Below are positions 46,201 to 55,076 of a stretch of DNA of 64,000 nucleotides, one piece after another. Within the stretch, counting starts at the first letter, position 1, and the number at the start of each line of letters is the position of its first letter. The stretch is taken from positions 18,727,851 through 18,791,850 of the forward strand of contig OZ024878.1 of the NCBI GenBank assembly GCA_964017185.1, in the 5' to 3' direction. The notes below the pieces were generated by a model. The model was not told the origin of the DNA, made no database searches, and saw nothing but the letters and a program-made list of their open reading frames with translations. Source of the stretch: Rugalucina vietnamica. Lineage: Eukaryota; Mollusca; Bivalvia; Lucinida; Lucinidae. A program made the translations under genes and the position numbers.

Positions 46201-49200
46201 ACATGTGTGGCAGTAGTAGGAGTGAGTGGCAGCGAACGGGTTCACCCTGGGTGACTGTTGACTAGTACTGACATCAGCTTTCTGACTTCCAGAACCTCCT
46301 GCGTTCTCAGTGGCAGAGCTATTCTGATTTCCCATACTCCTATTTTTAGTAGCAAATGCTAGATCTGACCCAAAAGTTTTCCTTGCACCACCACCAGAAC
46401 CTTGCTCTATATCATTTTCATTTGCCTGTGGCATAGTGGCAAATCTAGGTTTCAATTCAATCGGATGAGCTGTGGTGATTTCTGGCGTGATGAAGCGACT
46501 TTCAGCACTAACTGGAACTTTATCAACACCTGCTGTGTTTTGGTCAGGAAATGGTCCTAATCTTGATTGCACTTGTTGATCTATGGCAGTTTCTGGTTTT
46601 AGAGGGACTCTAGATTGTCCAACATTGGCAAGATCAGCAGGCTCATTATTGCCACTATCTCCAGGATCTTTGTGTTCTGGAAACAGCTCCAATGACAAAA
46701 ACTCCTCCAATGGATTTGAAAATGATCCCTGTCTGTTTCCTAAACAGTTATCACCTACAATGGGTCCCACACCTTGAACTGCTGTTTGCAAATTATTGAA
46801 TGGGCCTCTTCCTACAACTGAAACTGTTTGAAACATTTCAGGGTGTTTCATTCTCTGATGAACAAGTAGCTGTTCTTGGGAGTTAGCTACACAAGTACAG
46901 ATTTCACATTGGCTAGTATTCTGCTCTGATCCACCAGCTAATAGCTTCTTTCTATGTTTTTCTCCTGCAAGGTGTTGTTTGTAGTTGTCCTCTCCTGAAC
47001 ATTCTACTTTACATATATCACAGACATAAACATCTGGTTTATCAGTTCCACCTCTAGTTAGCTTCTTTCTGTGTTTCTCACCTTTCAGGTGCCTTTGGTA
47101 ATTTTCCTCACCAGAAGTTTCAACTTTACATACATCACAATAGAAGAAACCAGGCCTACTTTCAATCACACCACTACCTTGGTTCAAAGCTGGTAAGTTA
47201 TTTGCCGGCATACCGCTAGATGTCACATTCACATTGACTTGCCCAATCTCAGGTCCAACATTACTCATGGGTTGACCAGAAACTGGTAGCTTCAGTGCCT
47301 TGGCATTCTTGTGTTTCCTTCCACTTAGATGTTGCTCCATATGCTGGACTGATGTTAGCGCTAAATTACAAATGTTGCAATGGCCTCTGTTTAAATCTCT
47401 ATCAAATATATATTCAGATTCTCTTTTATCAGGAGTTAGCAGCTGTATACCAGGCATTGTGCATCTGTTTTCTTGGCCATGGTTGTCCGTCCCTTGAAAA
47501 GTATAGTTCTGCCTGTCTATAGATGGATGAGTGATATTATCCCCTGTACCTCCAGTGAAGGGTTTTGCATCTATACTGTATTCTTGGACATTTGGTCTTG
47601 GTGCTGTTGTTTCTGATGGAAAAGGCTTTGCATCAATACTGTATTCAGAATATTTTATGGAATTATTATTTTCATTTTCTCTGGAAGGACTTTCAGTAGC
47701 ATTGTTATTATCTTCCATCTTAAGATTACTTATCATTGTAGATAAATCTATATTGTCTGAAGTTTCACATTGATTCTGATTTTGTTCAAGATGTACATCT
47801 TCCGACCTTCTGTTATTGAACTGTTCTTCAGTTTGTCTTATCAAATTACTCTGTTTAGTTATAATCTGTACAGGCTGATCATTGTTAAATTTAAGAAGTC
47901 CTCTCCCAAGACCAACTGGCCTATCAGCATTATTTAGCAATACAGGCAATGACGTGGGCCCTGTTTCATGACCAGAGGATCTAAGATTGTTTCTGATAAA
48001 TCTGGCTGGCCCTGGCTCTGAACTCGAAGATACTGATCTATTTATTTCTCTTTGTCCATCTCTATAGAAAGTGTCTGGAATTTCGTCTGATCTATTTTGA
48101 GCAAATTCTTGTCGATCCTGAAGACCTCTTTGACTATTATCTTCCCTTGGAAATGGTTTTGCTAGTATTTCTCCACTGACAGGCTCTTGAGCAGTTCGGT
48201 ATGAGATTGATCCCTCACCACTTACTAAACTGTCAACAGATAGATTGGCAGAATCAATGTTAAAAAACTTCTGCAACTTATTTTCTGTCTCCTGATTTTC
48301 TCTAATATTTCCATATACTGGTTCTGGCTTAACAAAGTGTGGTAAATGTCCTTGTTGCTGTTCATCTGAGATCATTAGTTCTGACATTTGCTGAGATATA
48401 GCAGAATAACTAACATAATCAGGTGGATTATTTCCTAATATATTCTCCATTTCATGGACTGATGAAAAACTTGAACTTCTTGATGATTTAATACTTTTGT
48501 TCAGCAAATTTGTCTCATGTTTTAAACTTTTTAGATGATCAACCATTTCATCAAGACTTTCTACACGGATATCACATACTTCACAGTATAATTTATCACT
48601 ACTTTGACCATTTCCATGGACTGGTTTCATAAATGGACTGCTACTCTGGCTAACTCTTGATACAGGACTGTTACTCTGGACCAGTCTGCTGACTGGACTA
48701 TAACTCTGGACTGGTCTAGCAATTGGACTGCTACTTTGTATAGGTTTCACAAATGGACTAGTAGCCTCAATAGGATTGACACCTTGCCTGAAACTCTGGA
48801 CATGTCCTAAATCTGGACAACCACCTGGGTATGGGCCCACAATTTGAGAACTCATCATTTGTTTTTGTTGGGTTTCTTCACTTATTTGGACATTTCTAAA
48901 CATTCCAGTGTCTGTTTGTGGGTTTATGGGCTGTGGTGGTGGTGGCCTAATGTTAAATGTCTGAACAACTTGTTTCTTTTTATGTTTTGAACCATTAAGA
49001 TGTTGAGTGGCGTGCTGTTTAGAGGTCAGTTGAATGTCACAAAGATAACAATATCCTCTGCTACCATCAAAATCATATTCTCTCTCTTGATTTACTTGTG
49101 ATTGCCTCCCTTGGACAGTTGGTGAGCAGGCTTCTGCTAAACCTTGATTTACAGCACTAGAAGCTTGACCAATATGTGTTCCAGTTTGTGCTGCAAATTG

Positions 49201-49466
49201 TTGCTTCTTCTGTACATTTGCTAAATGCCTTGGGGATGCCTTATGCTGTTCAAGGATCATAAAAGTATCACAGGATATGTTGCAAACATCACACACATTC
49301 TGACTCAATGTGCCAGCTGAAGCGGTCTGCCTTGCCGTAGCTTCTTTCTTCTTGTGTGCGGCACTGTCGAAATGTTGTTTAGCCGGAATGGCTCCACTGA
49401 AGCTTTTGTTGCAGTAGTTGCACTGTAATGGAATCTCAGAACCAAACTCCATCATCACACAAGCTT
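30954..49466 (-). CDS. Zinc-finger / RIG-I-Dicer-clade helicase fusion gene (six exons)
   Basis: Exons 49466-45981, 45508-45355, 43946-43816, 40460-39523, 38725-38588 and 31211-30954 join in phase. From ATG 49455 they give 5094 nt, or 1697 aa plus stop. Residues 1 to about 1115 hold nine C-x2-C-x12-H-x5-H fingers (finger 8 has shorter spacing) separated by disordered linkers. This finger type in JAZ/ZNF346 and dsRBP-ZFa binds double-stranded RNA. Residues about 1137-1697 form an SF2 helicase: LPTGTGKT (1156-1163), VDKVLLVLQQ (Ia), DEAH (1276-1279), LGLTASPAG (III), ATSVAEEGVD (V, 1616-1625) and QMRGRARKK (VI, from 1646). The sequence around motifs Ia, III and V-VI is RIG-I/MDA5/Dicer-like, not FANCM- or DEAD-like. 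No CARD, PAZ, RNase III or C-terminal RNA-binding domain is seen. An RNA-sensing or RNAi role is inferred. An upstream 5' exon exists but was not fixed. Confidence 0.87.
31229..31390 (-). mobile_element. SINE (family S1) in helicase intron 5
   Basis: GGTTTAATGTCCTAGTCAAC, AATTTTCAGTCAAGTCC and CTTCCTGGGTAGTATTAATC match S1. The tRNA-like end (GATGTTTTACCACTATACTA) is degraded. Confidence 0.65.
32443..34379 (+). mobile_element. Family A element A5
   Basis: AAAGGACCAATGGTCCTG, GCTCACCTGAGATCTGCTG, then about four ~470 bp units (AAAATAGGTCAAGGTCATC, ATGGGCATGGCGGCCATCTT, GCCCCGGGGTGGGGGCAGAC), ACGGACGGACGGACG and the final GGCTCAGGTGAGCT hairpin. Confidence 0.75.
34478..36024 (+). mobile_element. 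Family A element A6
   Basis: CCAGAGGACCAATGGTCCTG through three ~470 bp units to a long GGACGGACGACGG microsatellite (35910-35975) and GGCTCAGGTGAGCT. Same subtype as A5 and only 100 bp from it. Confidence 0.75.
36834..37132. other. Helicase intron 5 sequence between foldback and A7
   Basis: About 300 bp with no recognised feature. The small minus-strand ORFs here lack splice or family support. Confidence 0.4.
37133..38469 (+). mobile_element. Family A element A7
   Basis: AGGACCAATGGTCCTGTAAA, GCTCACCTGAG, then three diverged ~470 bp units and a short GGACGCCGGACGC tract. Ends GGCTCAGGTGAGCT, about 120 bp before helicase exon 5. Confidence 0.75.
38588..38725 (-). CDS. Fusion gene exon 5: helicase domain 2, part 1
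   Basis: Exactly 46 codons between atatattacag|AACAATG and AATATCAG|gtacta. It reads VTSVVGHGKTGSEAAGMKV then QQKRILEEIKQYKY, matching the RIG-I segment GRGKTNQNTGM...QKCILDAFK before motif V. Phase 0 on both sides. Confidence 0.88.
38765..38972. mobile_element. Small TIR element made of ~31 bp tandem units
   Basis: Inverted ends AGGGTCTCAATGGGGT / ACCCCACTGAGACCCT. The interior is six diverged copies of a unit like TTTACTGATTAGCAATTTTT plus GGGCCAAA. Lies 40 bp upstream of helicase exon 5, in intron 4. Confidence 0.8.
39277..39513 (+). mobile_element. Hairpin-core MITE (M1) at a splice donor
   Basis: TGAGCCGCCACATGGGAAAA to TTTTCCCAGAAGAGGGCTCA with an intact GGCGCAGATCAGCTTCGCAG hairpin. 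Its end is ten bases from the 3' boundary of helicase exon 4 (39523). Confidence 0.85.
39523..40460 (-). CDS. Fusion gene exon 4: motifs II and III and the helicase insert
   Basis: Acceptor ttcatttcag|CTTTCTG, donor GTCTTGCAG|gtacag. Encodes LVVFDEAHHC (motif II), LGLTASPAG (motif III) and a long mostly helical stretch consistent with the insert (Hel2i) region of RIG-I/Dicer helicases. Motif II is DEAH, whereas animal RIG-I, MDA5 and Dicer have DECH. MITE and family A copies abut both ends of the exon. Confidence 0.9.
40478..41598 (+). mobile_element. Family A element A8, 3'-truncated
   Basis: CCAGAGGACCATTGGTCCTG then the same two-unit series as A4 (GCTCACCTGAAGC, AGGTCAAGGTCATC, GGGCATGGCGGCCATCTTGG). 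Cut by A9 at 41598 with no continuation found beyond A9. Begins 17 bp from the acceptor of exon 4. Confidence 0.7.
41599..43573 (+). mobile_element. Family A element A9, near-identical to A1
   Basis: Same start, same order of ~166 bp units and same end as 2752-4697 (GGGGACTACCAAACATTGCT, CCAATTATGGTTCACATTAA), with scattered substitutions and without the ~65 bp deletion of A1. Lies in helicase intron 3. Confidence 0.8.
43690..43799 (+). mobile_element. Fragment of M1 MITE
   Basis: TGAAATTTCAAGCTTCTAAC, GACTGTACCGGCCAGTTC and TTTTTCTCACATCGCTGCTC are the right part of M1. Ends 16 bp from helicase exon 3. Confidence 0.6.
43816..43946 (-). CDS. Fusion gene exon 3: helicase domain 1
   Basis: Acceptor ctcaatctag|GTTCAAACC, donor ACAGCAG|gtatg. 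Encodes 43 residues ending LWKHDIVVVTA, matching the strand before motif II where RIG-I-like proteins have DIIISTAQ-type sequence. Phases restore Arg and Ala codons at the junctions. Confidence 0.85.
43971..44210 (+). mobile_element. Hairpin-core MITE (M1)
   Basis: GAACCACCTCATGAGAAAAC to TTTTCTCATGACGTGGCTCA. It starts 24 bp upstream of helicase exon 3 (43946), in intron 2. Confidence 0.8.
44329..44700. mobile_element. MITE family M3 with 126 bp internal duplication
   Basis: Ends GGGCCCAGTTGTTCAAAAC and TTTGAACAACTGGGTCC. The left arm is present twice in tandem (44325-44450 and 44451-44576), with about two differences in 126 bp. Confidence 0.8.
45060..45243. mobile_element. Short TIR element, GCGCGGATCCAGA ends
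   Basis: ACATGCGCGGATCCAGA and TCTGGATCCGCGCATGT are perfect inverted ends of a 184 bp element with G/C-run interior. Lies in helicase intron 2. Confidence 0.85.
45355..45508 (-). CDS. Fusion gene exon 2: Walker A remainder and motif Ia
   Basis: Acceptor tgtttttacag|GAACTGG, donor TTTACCAG|gtttgt. Joining to the previous exon completes LPTGTGKT. It continues as TLVSVMLMS and VLFIVDKVLLVLQQ, the motif Ia region, which resembles the VLLVxQ of MDA5-type helicases. Length 154 nt, phases 2 and 2. Confidence 0.88.
45509..45980 (-). other. Helicase intron 1, no element recognised
   Basis: The intron between the zinc-finger exon and the Walker A exon, AT-rich. It starts GTATAAAG and ends TTTTTACAG on the gene strand. 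The shortest intron of the gene, and the only one without an obvious mobile element. Confidence 0.7.
45981..49466 (-). CDS. Zinc-finger exon of the fusion gene (nine U1/JAZ-type fingers)
   Basis: One 3.5 kb exon between acceptor tatgctttcag|AAGCTTGTG and donor CTACCTACAG|gtataaag. Fingers, N to C, lie near nt 49422-49354, 49293-49225, 49050-48982, 48592-48525, 47380-47310, 47135-47067, 47015-46945, 46900-46835 and 46205-46135. Fingers 6 and 7 are near-duplicates (SGEENYQRHLKGEKH, SGEDNYKQHLAGEKH). Linkers are Gln/Ser/Asn-rich and contain an SSPxxKPVQ-type repeat near 48620-48770 and a duplicated EYSIDAKPF near 47560-47650. The exon ends in PRDYQMELYDNAI...FLPTG, so the helicase entry motif is encoded with the fingers. 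First ATGs are at 49455 and 49452; the open frame continues upstream of the acceptor without meaning. Confidence 0.9.
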
Positions 49467-50365
49467 CTGAAAGCATAGCATAACATGATTTTTTTTGTAT
49501 TCTGGCAATTTTTGCCAGGCAACTTAAAATTCAAAAGTGGCTTCAATGAGATATATGCTCTTTATAAAAAATATTTTGATACCTTACAGGTTTAACTTTT
49601 TTGTGAATTTAGAAAATTTAAGCAAACTAAGCATTCATTAGAACAAATACAGTACGGTGATTCTTGAAAACATTATACAATTTTGAAATATACATATATA
49701 AAGTTTCAAAATGAACTTGAGAGTACTTTGCAGAGAACTTGCTCATTGTAAAATATGCTGTGTTTCGGCAACTACTACAAATCTTTACGCTCACCATTTC
49801 ACTAGTACTCGAGTTATAAGGAAATGAACAGGCTTGTTACGGAGGGGAGATTTTGTGTTTGTGCTATAAATATGTCTATAGATACTTAGAACTTAAGGGT
49901 ATTTATCACTTTAGGACATTACTGTTTCATGTGAATAACAACCTTTTATGCTACTAGCATCCTTTTTGAGTAACTAACACACTCACCTTTGTAATAAATG
50001 ACCTCTTCTCTGTAACATCTCCTCCGTAACGACAGAACAAGGCAAAATTATTAACGTCAACAGGAAACATACATTTCATGTTGTCTAACCCTCACACAAT
50101 CTATTACAGAAACACATAAAAGTGTTTTTCCCTCCCGACATGACTGAAAAATTGTTGACTGGGACATTAAACCTTAATAACAAAAATAAAAGTATTTATT
50201 GTTGGAACTTTCCCGGTATTTGCATAAAACAGTGTTACGGAGGAGAGTCTGTGAAGAGTGAAAAGTAAACTTAAGTACTGTCTACTTAATGCAATGATAA
50301 TTCATTTTCAATATATTTTTTCAATGAAATATAACAAAACTGAAGTTTTATTCAAAAATATAATA
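49467..50365. other. Region upstream of the zinc-finger/helicase exon
   Basis: AT-rich. It contains an SINE tail at 50128 and no convincing 5' exon or promoter. It is either an intron or the 5' flank of the fusion gene. Confidence 0.4.
50128..50180 (+). mobile_element. SINE S1 tail fragment
   Basis: CATGACTGAAAAATTGTTGAC and TGGGACATTAAACCTTAAT match the 3' end of S1. No head is present. Confidence 0.6.
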
Positions 50366-50583
50366 TGAGCCGCCACACCAGAAAACCAACAATCTGCATA
50401 TGTGAAAACAAAAACGCAAATTAGCTGTGCAATAACTGCACAGCGCCTTTGTTTTCACTACACTGCACAACCACTCTTCTTCTTGAATCTACAAGCCTCT
50501 AGCCTCTTTCTGTGACTGTACAGGCTGGTTTGTGTCAGACCTGGTTGGAGACTTAATAGCTGGTTTTCCCACGCTAAGGCTGA
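50366..50583 (+). mobile_element. Hairpin-core MITE (M1)
   Basis: TGAGCCGCCACACCAGAAAA to TGGTTTTCCCACGCTAAGGC. Hairpin reduced. Confidence 0.75.
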
Positions 50584-50670
50584 TATCTGCATGTAAGTTG
50601 TTGGACACAAAATTGTGTTTGATTTTGAATACGTTTTACAAGCTGACTGTATGCATGTCTGTCAATATGG

Positions 50671-50920
50671 CATCAGGAAAACATGTCCGTGCAATGTATA
50701 CCCCCTTGAACCCCACTTTTATATAGAAAAAATGGGGTTTGCAGGGGTAGACCTATTTTTTCTTATTTTTGCTTCAAAACATAGATTGTGGGTACTCGTT
50801 AGAACCGCCTCGCCAAGGCGGTTCTAACGTGTACCCACAATCTATGTTTCGGAGCAAAAGTAAGAAAAATAGGTTTTGCTATATAAAAGTGGGGTTTAAA
50901 GGGGTATACTTTTCCTGATG
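50671..50920. mobile_element. MITE family M2, best-preserved hairpin
   Basis: CATCAGGAAAACATGTCCGTG to TTTTCCTGATG. The central arms AACATAGATTGTGGGTACTC and GTACCCACAATCTATGTT flank GAACCGCCTCGCCAAGGCGG. Confidence 0.8.
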
Positions 50921-53900
50921 TGGTGACATTAGCTTCAGTCGGAATGATTTTTTGACGATGTATGCCTGTCCCAAAAATTTCTGCTATAGTTTATTGAAAA
51001 TATAATGCTGATCTTTCGAATTTCTATTATTATAAAATTCAATTTTTCAAACAATTCTGTCAGTCCTGATCAAAGAAATTACTACTAATTTACCCCTTGA
51101 AAGTTGAAGCCGCAAACTGCCAATCAAGAACATGATTTCTTTGTGAAGATCAATTATTACACACCTGGGTGATTTCGCAGGTATATCCCCTTTAACTGCC
51201 CTTTAAGTAAAAGGCATCGGATTAACAATCACACTATTATGTAATGAAACTTAATTGAGTACGGTAGATGATGTCTTTAATTGAAATTGATTGCAACAAT
51301 TACTTGTTTGATGAATACACTGTAATTGTCTGTATGAAAATTTACAAATATGTCCCATTGTTGTTTTTTTGGTGACTTTCGGATGTTCAAACTCTCAGTC
51401 ATTCGAAAGAGTTTATGTGGCCCCTTTCACTTCAAATTATTGAACTTAAGACTGTATTTCAAAACAAAAATTCTGCTTCTGAACTTTTGTATGGTTGATA
51501 CAAATTAAGCCCCAGTCATCAATTTTCCTGTCCCACCTCTTTCTAGAAAAAGATAGTGATAGTGTTGTTCTATCTATAGAGGAACGAAATGGTAGTTTTT
51601 TGTCCCATGAACACATGAGACAATACCCATTTAATGAGCACATTTTTGTTGACTAAAGTTGATAGATAGTGGTAAATGTTTTGCATGTCTTCTTGTAATC
51701 AGTTTTTTTTTTCTGTACCATATTTTTCATTTGATTACTTTCACACATTCAGTCATCTTATGGAAAAAAATAAGCAAAAAGTGTTCCTGGGAGCAACCAT
51801 TTTGGATGACAGTTGTAAAATAGTCTATAAAATATATAAAATAAAAATCACAACATTTTATCTTCTAGCTTGGAAATCAAACAATTTTGATAGTGACATC
51901 CAAAAGTATGAGATTATACTTTGGATCCTTCAACATGAGAAATCGTGTGCTGATGAGATTAAGTTGAGTTTGAGATTTTATCCTAAAGTAAGCATGAGTT
52001 TTTTCTCAGGGTGAGAAATAAGACCCCATTTCCAATGGAATTTTAGCCTTAAAATTATTAATAGTTGACTTTTTTCCCAATCTAAAGAAAAAAATCTCAA
52101 TCAAAGCTGAAAACAATTTTCAACAGTTTCATACATTGTGAAATTCAAACCCTGCTGTTTAAAATTATATTTAACTTTGGGTTTTAAGTTATTATTTAAT
52201 GATTCTAAATGAATAACTTAAGTAATTAGATATATATCAACTAGAAAAATATCATCAACTTTGAATATTCAATTTCTGAAAATTCCCCAAATTCAGGGTT
52301 TATGTCGCTAATTTTCTCAATCAGTGCCTTAGGGCCCCTTCCCAAAATTGTTCAAATAAAATCCCTGCTAAGACGTTTTTAACTTCTTAGAATATGGTAA
52401 AATATCTTGGAAGCAGTCTGGCTCTGTTGCAGCTGAATCCTAGCATATTAAGAAATGGTCCACACTTAAAGTGCAGTAGTGTTGTGGTGAGTGCAAGACT
52501 CCTGAGCAAGAGGTCCATGTAGTGTCCTTGAGCAAAGCACTATAAGCTTCCCAATGTACTGTTTAAAACCCAAAAAGGCAATTGCTCGTACCACCCCCAA
52601 CATGACAGAAATATTATTGACTGGGACGTAGTCACGTTGCCATAACCAAACCAATATATATAATATGTGACGTTCTCTGAGATTTTTGGTCTTGTGGAGG
52701 TATGACGTTGACGTCACAAAACGTGAACTAAAGTTGACGTCACAAAACTGCATGCGACGTTAATTGGAGTTTTGTGCAGTCAGTCATTAGTTCTAAAACG
52801 CTGCCTAATAAGATAAGATGGATATTTCTTGAAGACCTTCGCAATTTTCGATTCTATAATATTGAGACAACATTCACTGTTAAGGTTAACAGAACAGATT
52901 AATATAACACTGTATTACACAAGATTTTCTAATGCCAATTATTTTTTTACCAATTAAGAACCCTAAGATGCAAACTGTGGGTGGGGCGTGTTTTCTCTGT
53001 TTTTCTTATTAATCGTTAGCGCTATTTATTAAAGCCTTTGGACATGGGTCATTAACATAATAAAAACTGTAAAAATGTTAAAAACGAAATTTGCAACTTT
53101 GACTCGACAAGACCCAAAATGTCAGATAATGTCACATATATCCCCACCCTTTCTATGACATAGACAGAAAGGATGTGCTATATTTTCATGCTACATTAGT
53201 GCCTGTGCAGCTGTTGAGCTACAAGTGTGCAAGCCAGTTTGCATTCATCTGCAGTTGGACTGGCAATAGGTTAAGTTTTATGAACCTAAAATACAATAGA
53301 AGGCAATTCTGCCATCCTGTCACAGATTCAAAATGTGCTAAACAATTACCTATCGTTGGAACTTGCCTATAAAAACTGAAAAAATTAACACCAAAGTTGA
53401 GAGCTTTCTTGAAAACGAAACTGAAAGTAGGAAAATTTGGCTGGACTGGTTTCATCAAGGTGTGCCTAAACACAGTATACCTCGCAATGGGTCGTTTCGA
53501 TTCTTGTATATTTTCAATTTCCCCAGAACCAAATATATCTACATATATACACATATCCAATAATTATTACTGAACTTTGTGTTGGTGATGTTTGTTTCCA
53601 TCCCACTAAACAGCTAAGTTGATATGGAGATGGAAACTCAGTTTCATGTCCGACCCAAAAGGCTTCCATCTTGAGACCCCAGGTTTACACAGCAAATGAC
53701 CCAACCACTAACAGAGACTGACAAACCCACAAAAAAGCAACTGCGTTGGATCGGTCAAGAACAGATTACTAGAAGCATTTTAGTGTAAAAATATCAGCTA
53801 GCCTCAGGTGACTCAATACATTTGATCACATTTAGCTTGTTTCAGAAGTTGGCTTGTTGAGCATTGACAAAGTCAGTGCACAGTGTAGTCTGGTTCAAGG

Positions 53901-54029
53901 TAAGAACTTCAGGGGCAATGTGCATTAGTTTTATCAGTAGCATGTCTGTCTTGCAGTTTAAGTAGACCCACAATCAATTCTCATGTCAACTTTAACCCTA
54001 TTCAATCATTCTACCCCCACATGGGGCAC
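50921..54029. other. Mostly feature-free AT-rich DNA between the two zinc-finger loci
   Basis: Apart from the S1 SINE at 52470-52635 nothing was recognised. ORFs of 112-113 aa at 51676-52014 and 53219-53560 have biased composition and no motif. Confidence 0.45.
52470..52635 (+). mobile_element. SINE (family S1)
   Basis: Weak tRNA-like start GTGTTGTGGTGAGTGCAAGA, central TGTCCTTGAGCAAAGCACT and tail CATGACAGAAATATTATTGA, then GACTGGGACGTAG. Confidence 0.6.
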
Positions 54030-54180
54030 GAGACAAGCCAAGTTCTGCTTGCAAGTATGCTAGGTACATGTAGTTTTTCTCAGGGTTCTTCCATTTTTGA
54101 CCCACCTACCGATTGGCCCGTCTCATATAAGCTGAAATAATCTTGAAAGGGACGTTAAACCGAATAATAATAATAATAAC
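54030..54180 (+). mobile_element. 5'-truncated SINE (family S2) with AAT tail
   Basis: GAGACAAGCCAAGTTCTGCT through CCGATTGGCCCGTCTCATAT to CTTGAAAGGGACGTTAAAC and (AAT)n. It is the non-tRNA part of the SINE at 28317-28574. Confidence 0.75.
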
Positions 54181-54888
54181 AAAATAACCTAAATTAAGCC
54201 AAGGTAATCCCTAGCTCCACTATATATGTAATGTTACATGCCAAGTTACATGGGACCTCGAGTCCTTTAATATGTAGATTTTAAGGTATTATGGCCAATT
54301 GCGAATTAGTGTCTCCATTTGTCGAAATCAAAGACAACCCCAAGATGTTTCAACATCAGACTTCAAAGACTATGAAAACCCTTTGTAGTAAAAAGTGAAC
54401 CAAGTTAACCTCGAGACAGTGGCATAGAATTAGCCAATAATAGTTTACTCAAGCTGGTAGATAAACCTAAGTCCCGCCCATATAGTTTATGTGACAGCTG
54501 GTCAGTTCACTGACTCAGTTGAATTGAAGTAAAATCAATTAAATATTTACATGCTTCAAAATATCTAGTCTTCCTATGATTAGATCAAATTGCAAGATTA
54601 AATGTTGTTCTTGTCTGTTTAAATGTGCTTTTGTATGTGTCCACAAGACACATATTTCATGTACTTTATTGAAATAAATTCAGCCACTGACAAGTGACAA
54701 TAAATAATAATTAGAGGTCAGGCGGAGCTAAACTTGTCTTTAGTAAATGGCTAGTTGGGTAAATTGTTTGTACTGAAAATGAACTGTTATAGTGGTGCTA
54801 TTTTGGGAACTCAAATTCTTTGATCTTATGATTAGACATCATGCAGGTGTTATGTCAGAAAACCACAAAAGGGGCTGGAATATCGCAA

Positions 54889-55076
54889 ACAGCCATAATC
54901 ATATTATGGTAGTCATCTTGGTCATGTGACCTGGATCATTTATATAAACTTGTTCCCTTTGAAATTTGGCTTTCATTGGCCAAGTAGTTCGAGATCTTTG
55001 AAAATGGTGGATGCCCCGACAAGAGGATGTCTTTACTTTAAGCTCACCTTGTGAGCCAGATGGCACAGGTGAGCTA
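54889..55076 (+). mobile_element. Family A fragment A10
   Basis: The last ~190 bp of a family A element: GGTAGTCATCTTGGTCATGT, TTGGCCAAGTAG, then AGCTCACCTTGTGAGC and ACAGGTGAGCT. The microsatellite is lost. Confidence 0.65.

Noticed and set aside
49456-49476. N-terminal extension MLSEACV of the zinc-finger/helicase ORF
   Set aside because: The first residues read through the intron acceptor TGCTTTCAG, so the exon begins at 49466 and ATG 49455 is the better start unless the exon is spliced to an upstream coding exon.
51676-52014. 112 aa plus-strand ORF
   Set aside because: Phe/Lys/Ile-rich composition from AT-rich DNA, with no motif or splice context.
53219-53560. 113 aa minus-strand ORF
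   Set aside because: No recognisable motif, and it runs through simple TATACA sequence. Not enough to call a gene.
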